From assembly GCA_947305815.1 (NCBI GenBank), contig CAMZEI010000003.1, forward strand, positions 1 through 36,761: a stretch of 36,761 nt of DNA. Direction: 5' to 3'. This document shows, one piece after another, positions 30,388 through 36,761 of the stretch. The notes below the pieces were generated by a model. The model was not told where the DNA came from. It made no database searches and worked only from the letters and a program-made list of their open reading frames with translations. The stretch comes from an uncultured Bacteroidales bacterium. GTDB taxonomy: Bacteria; Bacteroidota; Bacteroidia; Bacteroidales; UBA932. The position numbers and the translations under genes are program-made. Position 1 is the stretch's first letter. Each line of letters opens with the position of its first letter.

Positions 30388-32783
30388 GCGAGTGAAACTT
30401 TTGTACCCAGTTTGTCGGCCGAGAGGCTCACCTTGAGCGTTTTGGACGCATCGCCGGCACCGCGCCGCGTAAACCTTTCGCCGATGATGAATTCGGAGAC
30501 GGGATCCTCGACATAGCGGGTGACAGCCCTCTTGAGAGGACGTGCGCCGTAGGTGGGGTCGAATCCCGCCGAAGCGATGAACTTACGGGCGCCTTCGGTT
30601 ATGTGCAGGTCGTACCCGGCATCGGCTACCCTGCGCCGCAGGTCTGCTACTTCTATGTCCACGATTCTGCCGAGGTCTTCGCGGGAGAGGGAGTTGAAGA
30701 ACACCTGCTCGTCAATGCGGTTGATGAACTCGGGCGGGAAGGTTTTGCGTATGCTCTTGTCCAGCACTCCCTTGCGGTTGCCGTCCACGTCCCTGCCGGC
30801 GGCGGAGAAGCCTATGCCGCGGCCGTAATCGTCCAGCTCGCGGGAGCCGACGTTGGAAGTCATGATGACTATGGTGTTGCGGAAATTGATGTGGCGTCCG
30901 TTGCCGTCGGTGAGGCGTCCCTCGTCCAGTACCTGCAGAAGCAGGTTGAATATGTCCGGATGGGCCTTCTCAATCTCGTCGAGGAGCACCACGCTGTAAG
31001 GCTTACGGCGCACGGCTTCGCTGAGCTGACCGCCCTCTTCGTATCCGACATAGCCAGGAGGCGCACCGATAAGGCGCGTTGCCGCAATCTTCTCGGTGTA
31101 TTCGGACATGTCGATGCGTATGAGGTTGTCCTCGCTGTCGAAGAGGTACTCGGCGAGGCACTTGGCAAGACGCGTCTTACCTACGCCCGTGGGGCCGAAG
31201 AACAGGAAGGTGCCTATGGGTTTGCCGGGATCCTTGATGCCCGAACGGCTGCGCATTATTGCCCTGCAGATAGTGTCTATGGCTTCGTCCTGGCCGATAA
31301 CCTTGCCGCAGAGATGTTTCTTCATCTCCATCAGACGGGCCTTCTCGCCGCGGGCAACCTTGCCTGCCGGCACTCCGGACATCTTGGAGACCACCTCGGC
31401 CACGGCGTCAGCGTCCACCTTGCCTTCGCGTCCGGCACCAGCGGGACCGAGTCCGAGGCGTATCATAGAGCCGGCCTCGTCCATGGCATCGATGGCCTTG
31501 TCGGGCAGCTGGAGGTCAGGAAGGTATCTGTCGGTATGCCGCACGCAGGCTTCGAGGGCCTCGTCGGTGTATTTTACATTGTGGTATTTCTCGTACTGGG
31601 GACGCAGCTCGTGCAGTATCTTGAGAGTTTCTGCGATACCGGGAGCCTCGACCACTATCTTCTGGAAGCGGCGGTCGAGCGCCCCATCTTTCTCCACTAT
31701 CTTGGTGAACTCGTCGCGGGTCGTGGCGCCTATGCACTGTATCTCGCCGCGGGCGAGCGCCGGCTTGAGCATGTTGGCGGCATCCAGGCTGCCCTGCGCT
31801 CCGCCGGCTCCCACAATTGTGTGGAATTCGTCTATGAAGAGTATGATTTCAGGATGGTTGCGCAGCTCCTCCACTACGTTCTTGATGCGGTTCTCGAAGT
31901 CGCCGCGGTAGCGGGTGCCTGCCACCAGCGAACCTATCTCGAGGGTGAAGAGGCGGCGGCCCTTGAGCACCGGAGGTACATCACCTGCGGCTATCCTCAG
32001 GGCAATGCCCTCCACTATGGCGGACTTGCCGACGCCGGGTTCGCCTATAAGCATGGGATTGTTCTTCTTGCGGCGGCCCAGAATCTCCACGACCCTCTCG
32101 ATCTCGCGGTCGCGTCCCACAACGGGGTCTAGCTGACCCTCGCGGGCAGCCGCGGTGAGATCGTATCCGAATTCCTCAATCACCAGCGAAGCTTCGCCGT
32201 CATTCGAAGGCTCAGCTTCGGGAGCCTCCTCCTCAGCCGCCGGCTTAGGGCGTGAGCTGAGTATACTGTCGGAGGCAGTTTTCGCGGGGGATTTCTCCTC
32301 GGGCCTGCTGCCTGTGGGCGTCCCGTCCTCGGAGGTTGCGGGCAGATAATCGTGCTCACGGGTATAGCGCAGCACGTCTGCATAGGTTATCCCCTTGGAA
32401 GAGAGGAACTTCTGAGAAGCCGTCCCGGTGAGCCTCACGATGGCGAGCAGCAGGTGCGCCGGGGTAGCGAATGTGTCGCGGAGGCGGGCCGCTTCAAGCA
32501 GGGTGAGGTTGAGGGCGTTCTGGGTCTGGCGTGAGAACACCAGGTGATCCATCTCAGAATAGGATATGCTCTCGCTGCGGAATATGCTGTAGTCAATGTG
32601 GCCCTTGAACTCCTCGACATTGACCCCGAGACCCACCAGAGTACGGCAGGCGTCATTGTCTGCGTGACGCAGGATTCCAAGGAACAGATGGTCCACGCCG
32701 ATTGAGTAACTGCCTGTGCGCATGGCCTCCTCACGGGCGTAGCTGACTATGAGATTGAGCTCTTCGGAAATACGTATGTCCAT
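30384..32783 (-). CDS. clpC: Clp protease ATPase ClpC-type, lacking the M-domain
   Basis: A 799-residue AAA+ unfoldase that feeds proteins to ClpP. The N-domain repeats occupy about 1-145. Two ATPase modules follow: D1 Walker A GEPGVGKS (247-254) and Walker B ILFIDE, then D2 Walker A GPTGVGKT (530-537), Walker B VVLLDE (598-603) and sensor-2 GAR (746-748). The ClpP-docking loop IGF is at 657-659. Normal ClpC has a coiled-coil M-domain of about 50-60 residues with a UVR motif after DEAGSxxRL; here it is replaced by a short glycine-rich link (about 443-455). A long acidic, proline-rich linker (about 145-200) separates the N-domain from D1. I chose the ATG at 32783, 15 nt after a -7 element. Confidence 0.92.
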   Translation of the reverse strand: MDIRISEELNLIVSYAREEAMRTGSYSIGVDHLFLGILRHADNDACRTLVGLGVNVEEFKGHIDYSIFRSESISYSEMDHLVFSRQTQNALNLTLLEAARLRDTFATPAHLLLAIVRLTGTASQKFLSSKGITYADVLRYTREHDYLPATSEDGTPTGSRPEEKSPAKTASDSILSSRPKPAAEEEAPEAEPSNDGEASLVIEEFGYDLTAAAREGQLDPVVGRDREIERVVEILGRRKKNNPMLIGEPGVGKSAIVEGIALRIAAGDVPPVLKGRRLFTLEIGSLVAGTRYRGDFENRIKNVVEELRNHPEIILFIDEFHTIVGAGGAQGSLDAANMLKPALARGEIQCIGATTRDEFTKIVEKDGALDRRFQKIVVEAPGIAETLKILHELRPQYEKYHNVKYTDEALEACVRHTDRYLPDLQLPDKAIDAMDEAGSMIRLGLGPAGAGREGKVDADAVAEVVSKMSGVPAGKVARGEKARLMEMKKHLCGKVIGQDEAIDTICRAIMRSRSGIKDPGKPIGTFLFFGPTGVGKTRLAKCLAEYLFDSEDNLIRIDMSEYTEKIAATRLIGAPPGYVGYEEGGQLSEAVRRKPYSVVLLDEIEKAHPDIFNLLLQVLDEGRLTDGNGRHINFRNTIVIMTSNVGSRELDDYGRGIGFSAAGRDVDGNRKGVLDKSIRKTFPPEFINRIDEQVFFNSLSREDLGRIVDIEVADLRRRVADAGYDLHITEGARKFIASAGFDPTYGARPLKRAVTRYVEDPVSEFIIGERFTRRGAGDASKTLKVSLSADKLGTKVSLA

Positions 32784-32798
32784 AGTGATAAATGTATG

Positions 32799-32806
32799 CA
32801 AAAGTA
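32799..32806 (-). promoter_or_regulatory. Bacteroidota -7 element for clpC
   Basis: TACTTTTG on the minus strand, 15 nt before the clpC ATG. No -33 TTTG is visible. Confidence 0.5.
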
Positions 32807-32829
32807 GCAAATTAATCGGTAATTTTCGT

Positions 32830-32837
32830 TATATTTG
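32830..32837 (+). promoter_or_regulatory. Bacteroidota -7 element for gyrA
   Basis: TATATTTG, 25 nt before the gyrA ATG. It is 23 bp from the clpC element facing the other way, so the two transcription complexes would compete. Confidence 0.55.
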
Positions 32838-32862
32838 CGTGTTTATAACAGTAGAGTAAAAC

Positions 32863-35385
32863 ATGAGTGAAGAGATAAAGAATCCCGAAGAGAATATCGG
32901 CATCATCGAACCGGTTGAGATAGACCGCGAGATGCGGTCGGCGTATATTGATTACTCGATGTCTGTCATCGTGTCCAGGGCTCTCCCGGACGTGCGTGAC
33001 GGACTCAAGCCGGTGCAGCGCCGCGTCCTCTTCGGCATGGACGAGCTGGGTCTGAGCTACTCAGGTCAGACCAAGAAGTCCGCCCGTATCGTGGGTGAAG
33101 TGCTCGGTAAGTACCACCCTCACGGAGACAGCAGCGTGTACGACGCAATGGCGCGTCTCGCGCAGCCCTGGAACCAGCGTTATCCCATGGTCTTCGGCCA
33201 GGGTAACTTCGGCTCCATGGACGGCGACCCCGTTGCGGCCATGCGTTACACCGAGGCCAAGCTTGCCAAGATGTCCGAGGATGTCCTCGGCGACATCGAT
33301 GAGGATACCGTCGACATGCAGCTCAACTTCGACGACTCCCTCGAGGAGCCGACCGTGCTGCCGACCAAGCTGCCTCTGCTCCTGCTCAACGGAGCTTCCG
33401 GTATCGCTGTGGGTATGGCCACCAACATGGCCCCTCACAACCTCGGTGAAGTCTGCGACGGCATCTGCGCATATATTGACAATCCCGATATCACCGTGGA
33501 TGAGCTCATGGAGCACATCAAGGGTCCCGATTTCCCGACAGGCGGCATCATCATGGGCCGTCAGGGCATCGTGGACGCCTATACCACCGGCCGCGGCCGT
33601 GTAGTGGTAAGGGCCAAGACCGAGATTGAGGTTGCCGACAACGGCCGCGAGACCATCGTGGTGACCGAGATCCCCTACATGGTCAACAAGGCCGAGATGC
33701 TCCATCACATCAGCGAGCTGGTGCGCGACAAGAAGATAGAGGGTATTTCCGAGATCAAGGACCTCAGCAACCGTGACGGCCTGCGCATCGAGATCCCCCT
33801 TAAGATGGGCAGCAACTCCGGCGTGGTGCTCAACACCCTGTTCAAGTTCACCGCCCTGCAGTCCAGCTTCGCCATCAACAGCGTGGCCCTCGTAGGCGGC
33901 CGACCTTACACCCTGCCGCTCAAGGATATCATCTCCAATTTCGTGGATTTCCGCCACGAAGTGGTGGTGCGCCGCACCCGCTTCGAGCTCGAGAAGGCTC
34001 GCAAGCGCGCCCATATCCTCGAAGGTCTGCTGAAGGCCATCGATATCATCGACGAGATAGTGGCTCTGATCCGCGCCTCCAAGAACATCGACGAGGCCAA
34101 GTCCGAGCTGGTGTCCCGCTACGCCTTCACCGAGGTGCAGGCCGCTGCCATCGTGGAGATGCGCCTGCGTCAGCTCACCGGACTGGAGAAGGATAAGCTC
34201 CGCGCCGAGTTCGAGGAGCTCGAGAAGTTCATCCTCCGCTGCGAGGAGATACTCGCAAGCGAGGCTGAGCAGCTCGCAATAGTCCGCGATGAGACCCAGA
34301 AGATGAAGGCCAAGTACGGCGACCCCCGCCGCTCTGAGATTACGCTGAGCGCCGACGAGTTCAACCCGGAGGACTTCTACCCGGATGAGGATGTGGTGAT
34401 CACCATCTCCCACCTTGGATACATCAAGCGTACCGCCCTCAGCGAATTCCGCCTGCAGAACAGGGGCGGTGTCGGTGCCAAGGGAGGTGCCACCAGGGAC
34501 GAGGACTTCATAGAGCACATCTATGTCGCGAATATGCACTCGACAATGCTCTTCTTCACCCAGAAGGGTATATGCTACCGCCTCAAGGTCTATGAGCTGC
34601 CCGAGGGCAACCGTTCGTCCAAGGGCCGTGCTGTCCAGAACCTCCTGCCCATCGACCAGGACGACAGCATCAGGACCTATCTCAACGCCAAGTCAATAGA
34701 GAGCCTCGACTATACCGACACCCACTTCGTGACCCTCGTGTCCCGTCAGGGTATAATCAAGAAGACCACTCTTACCGAATATGCCAACCGCCGCAGCCGC
34801 AACAAGGGTATCATAGCCCTCACTATACGCGAAGGCGATGCTCTGCTGGATGCAGTGCTCACCAGCGGCGAGGAGCAGATCATGATAGCCGCCCGTGACG
34901 GACGCTGCGTCCGCTTCGAGGAGAAGGATCTACGCGCCATGGGCCGTGGCGCCTCCGGTGTGAAGGGTATCAATCTCGCCGAAGGTGACGAGGTCGTGGG
35001 AGTCATCACCTATGATCCTGCCGACACCGCTGACGGAGCCCATACTATACTGGTAGTCAGTGAGAACGGCTATGGCAAGAGGTCCGATCCCGAGGACTAT
35101 CGCCTCACTGCCCGCGGCAGCAAGGGAGTCAAGACTCTCAACATCACCGACAAGACTGGCAAGGTTGTTGCGATAAAGAACGTGACTGACGCCAATGACC
35201 TTATGATTATCAACCAGTCAGGACTTACCATAAGGATGGCCGTGACCGACATCAGGGTCGCCGGCCGCGCCACTCAGGGTGTCCGGCTCGTGAGCCTGCG
35301 TGAAGGCGACAGCATAGCCGCCGTCTCCGCAGTCGCACATGATTCCGACGATGCCCCCCAGCAGGAAGAAACATTAAACCAATAA
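32863..35385 (+). CDS. gyrA: DNA gyrase subunit A
   Basis: This subunit cuts and rejoins DNA in the GyrA2B2 complex that introduces negative supercoils. The breakage-reunion domain has the catalytic Tyr129 ([10 protein letters not shown]). The quinolone region reads [12 protein letters not shown], with Ser90 and Asp94 at the positions of E. coli Ser83 and Asp87, so it is of the susceptible type. The C-terminal beta-pinwheel repeats begin at about 500. The GyrA box is QNRGGVG (about 532-538) where E. coli has QRRGGKG, a variant seen in other Bacteroidota. Length is 840 residues. A TPR gene follows after 7 bp, a common pairing in this phylum. Confidence 0.97.
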   Translation: MSEEIKNPEENIGIIEPVEIDREMRSAYIDYSMSVIVSRALPDVRDGLKPVQRRVLFGMDELGLSYSGQTKKSARIVGEVLGKYHPHGDSSVYDAMARLAQPWNQRYPMVFGQGNFGSMDGDPVAAMRYTEAKLAKMSEDVLGDIDEDTVDMQLNFDDSLEEPTVLPTKLPLLLLNGASGIAVGMATNMAPHNLGEVCDGICAYIDNPDITVDELMEHIKGPDFPTGGIIMGRQGIVDAYTTGRGRVVVRAKTEIEVADNGRETIVVTEIPYMVNKAEMLHHISELVRDKKIEGISEIKDLSNRDGLRIEIPLKMGSNSGVVLNTLFKFTALQSSFAINSVALVGGRPYTLPLKDIISNFVDFRHEVVVRRTRFELEKARKRAHILEGLLKAIDIIDEIVALIRASKNIDEAKSELVSRYAFTEVQAAAIVEMRLRQLTGLEKDKLRAEFEELEKFILRCEEILASEAEQLAIVRDETQKMKAKYGDPRRSEITLSADEFNPEDFYPDEDVVITISHLGYIKRTALSEFRLQNRGGVGAKGGATRDEDFIEHIYVANMHSTMLFFTQKGICYRLKVYELPEGNRSSKGRAVQNLLPIDQDDSIRTYLNAKSIESLDYTDTHFVTLVSRQGIIKKTTLTEYANRRSRNKGIIALTIREGDALLDAVLTSGEEQIMIAARDGRCVRFEEKDLRAMGRGASGVKGINLAEGDEVVGVITYDPADTADGAHTILVVSENGYGKRSDPEDYRLTARGSKGVKTLNITDKTGKVVAIKNVTDANDLMIINQSGLTIRMAVTDIRVAGRATQGVRLVSLREGDSIAAVSAVAHDSDDAPQQEETLNQ

Positions 35386-35392
35386 CTGTATT

Positions 35393-36703
35393 ATGAAGAA
35401 AATCTTTTTAGCATTGGCTATACTTGCATCCGTGACCTTTGCGGGTGCACAGGACAAGAAGGTCGAGAGCGCAAAGGTCGCTATCGGCAAGGCTCTGGTG
35501 GCTTCACAGGACGCAAAGAAGTCCCTCAAGCCCGCCACCTGGCAGAAACTCGGCCAGGCTTATCTTGACCTCTACAGCGCATCTTCCGGCTCTGCATGGC
35601 TCGGCATGGGTATGCAGGAGCTGAACATGGTCGTGGACGAGAAGCCCGTTGCTACGGAGCAGGTAGCCCTCATGGGCGACCAGATGGTCAAGTATGTCTA
35701 TGCTTCGCATAACTACTATTTCAACAGCCTTGGACAGCTCGCAATAATCGAGATTACCGTCCCCGAGGCAGAGGGCGCTCTCGCAGATGCTCTCGAGGCT
35801 TTCGAGAAGTTCTACAGCCTCGATCCCAAGAAGGTTAAGGAAACTTCCGCAGCCATCCAGAAAGTATCCCAGAGCTACAACGAGGCAGCTTACAGCAGCT
35901 ACTCTCTCGGCAACGCCGCCAAGGCTTCCGAGCTCTTCGAGAAGGCTTACTGCGCATCTGTTGTAGAGCCTTATGCTCAGGCTGACACCAACGCTCTCTA
36001 TAACACCGCGTTCATCGCTTTCGCAGCTCAGGATTTCGACAGGGCAGAGAAGTTCTTTGGTGTCTGCCTTGACAAGTACCAGTACGGCGGACAGGACGGC
36101 GACGTCTATGCCAAGCTTGCCGACATAGCCGACAAGAAGGGTGACAAGGCCGCTTCCATCGCAAAGCTCGAGGAGGGCTTCGCAAAGTATCCTCAGAGCC
36201 AGTCCATCCTGGTTGGCCTCATCAACTACTACATCGGAGCAGGTGAGGGCACCGATCGTCTGTTCCAGCTCCTCGAGCAGGCCAAGCAGACTGAGCCTGA
36301 CAATGCTTCCCTCTCCTATGTCGAGGGTAATATCCACGGCCAGCTGGGTGACATCGAGGCTGCTAAGGCTGCATATGCCAAGTGCGCTGAGATCAACCCT
36401 GAGTATGAGTTCGGTTACATCGGTGAAGGCCTCATGTTCTTCAACAAGGCCGTCGAGGTGAGCGAGAAAGCTCAGACCGAGATGGACGACGCCAAGTACA
36501 TGGCTCTGGTAGCTGAGTTCGAGGCTGACCTCAAGGCCTGCATCCCTCCGTTCGAGAAGGCTTTCGAGATTACCAAGGACGACAGTATCAAGCTCAGCGT
36601 GGCAGAGTACCTCAAGAACGCCTACTTCCGCTTCCGCACTGAGAGCGAGGAGTTCATGGCCGGCTACAACAAGTTCAACGACTACGTAACCGCCAATAAG
36701 TAG
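35393..36703 (+). CDS. Secreted tetratricopeptide-repeat protein
   Basis: A 436-residue exported protein with signal peptide MKKIFLALAILASVTFAGAQ. The remainder is almost all helical and built of TPR-like pairs, for example SYSLGNAAKASELFEKAY, AFAAQDFDRAEKFFGVCLDKY, LADIADKKGDKAASIAKLEEGF, then GNIHGQLGDIEAAKAAYAKCAEINP. TPRs mediate protein-protein contacts; the partner is unknown, and the protein probably works in the periplasm. It is 7 bp downstream of gyrA and most likely co-transcribed with it, followed by a hairpin terminator. No enzymatic motif is visible. Confidence 0.88.
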   Translation: MKKIFLALAILASVTFAGAQDKKVESAKVAIGKALVASQDAKKSLKPATWQKLGQAYLDLYSASSGSAWLGMGMQELNMVVDEKPVATEQVALMGDQMVKYVYASHNYYFNSLGQLAIIEITVPEAEGALADALEAFEKFYSLDPKKVKETSAAIQKVSQSYNEAAYSSYSLGNAAKASELFEKAYCASVVEPYAQADTNALYNTAFIAFAAQDFDRAEKFFGVCLDKYQYGGQDGDVYAKLADIADKKGDKAASIAKLEEGFAKYPQSQSILVGLINYYIGAGEGTDRLFQLLEQAKQTEPDNASLSYVEGNIHGQLGDIEAAKAAYAKCAEINPEYEFGYIGEGLMFFNKAVEVSEKAQTEMDDAKYMALVAEFEADLKACIPPFEKAFEITKDDSIKLSVAEYLKNAYFRFRTESEEFMAGYNKFNDYVTANK

Positions 36704-36727
36704 CTCCTCAGGAGTTATTCATTTTTT

Positions 36728-36761
36728 CCCGTGAGCAAAAGACCCCCTTTTCGCTCACGGG
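36728..36761 (+). terminator. Hairpin terminator after the gyrA-TPR operon
   Basis: The inverted repeat CCCGTGAGC (36728-36736) and GCTCACGGG (36753-36761) forms a 9-bp stem, with AAAAG/CTTTT inside that can extend it. It starts 24 bp after the TPR stop; a T-run may follow beyond the window edge. A TTTTTT tract lies just before it, as expected for termination on the other strand. Confidence 0.65.

Noticed and set aside
30603-32132. A 509-codon open frame on the plus strand
   Set aside because: It is antisense to the conserved AAA+ core of clpC and has no independent support.
33115-33150. Quinolone-resistance mutation in gyrA
   Set aside because: Ser90 and Asp94 (E. coli 83 and 87) are both wild type.
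34435-34475. Degenerate GyrA box as a sign that the gene is parC
   Set aside because: QNRGGVG still occupies the GyrA-box position, the gene is full gyrA length, and the same variant box is usual in Bacteroidota GyrA. The neighbouring TPR gene also fits gyrA.
33061-34539. A 492-codon open frame on the minus strand
   Set aside because: It is the antisense shadow of gyrA; the translation is low-complexity, rich in His, Leu and Gly, with no family signature.

Overview
This is a gene-dense chromosomal stretch from a Bacteroidota bacterium, most likely of the order Bacteroidales. The evidence is the families typical of that group (DUF4290, DUF3822, DUF4293, FISUMP and FKBP-type lipoproteins, a LolA-like chaperone next to ftsK, a gyrA-TPR pair), the recurring Bacteroidota -7 promoter element TAnnTTTG, and the scarcity of Shine-Dalgarno sequences. 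I see no phage, insertion sequence, integron, CRISPR array, tRNA or rRNA. The content is mostly housekeeping genes.

Layout. Positions 1-12491 (minus strand) hold one tightly packed run transcribed right to left: FISUMP lipoprotein, DUF4290, ftsK, LolA-like, addB-like, addA-like, alr and pepC (cut by the window edge). Most junctions overlap by 4 bp or are separated by less than 15 bp. Next come yccF (minus) and apbE (plus), divergent. ApbE converges on a reduced comEC. AckA (plus) and pta (minus) converge with overlapping ends. Pta closes a minus-strand run nrnA, FKBP lipoprotein, MATE transporter, pta. A plus-strand run follows: unknown membrane-anchored protein, short DUF3822 and rsmD, which shares its stop region with mazG. 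TcdA, a GNAT-like protein and prfA run on the plus strand towards fabF. DUF4293 and a nucleoside phosphorylase (plus) converge on a secreted alpha/beta hydrolase that is coupled to clpC (minus). GyrA and a secreted TPR protein (plus) end the window.

How the genes fit together. FtsK handles chromosome segregation, the AddAB-like pair handles double-strand-break repair, and alr feeds peptidoglycan synthesis. AckA and Pta are the two halves of acetate/ATP metabolism, but they sit tail to tail instead of in one operon. PrfA, rsmD and tcdA serve translation and tRNA/rRNA modification. ClpC and gyrA share one short divergent promoter region. In general divergent pairs here share compact spacers with a TAnnTTTG element facing each way.

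The most interesting signal is non-coding. A structured palindromic element occurs at all three convergent junctions that have any intergenic space: a full copy at 13944-14079, a full core at 29322-29403 and a half copy at 26542-26558 on the minus strand. The two full copies keep an identical 20-nt apical hairpin, and their stems show compensatory base-pair changes. Other points are a ClpC without its coiled-coil M-domain, a ComEC without its OB-fold, a DUF3822 protein missing its N-terminal part, and several genes whose promoter element lies so close to the ATG that leaderless transcripts are likely.
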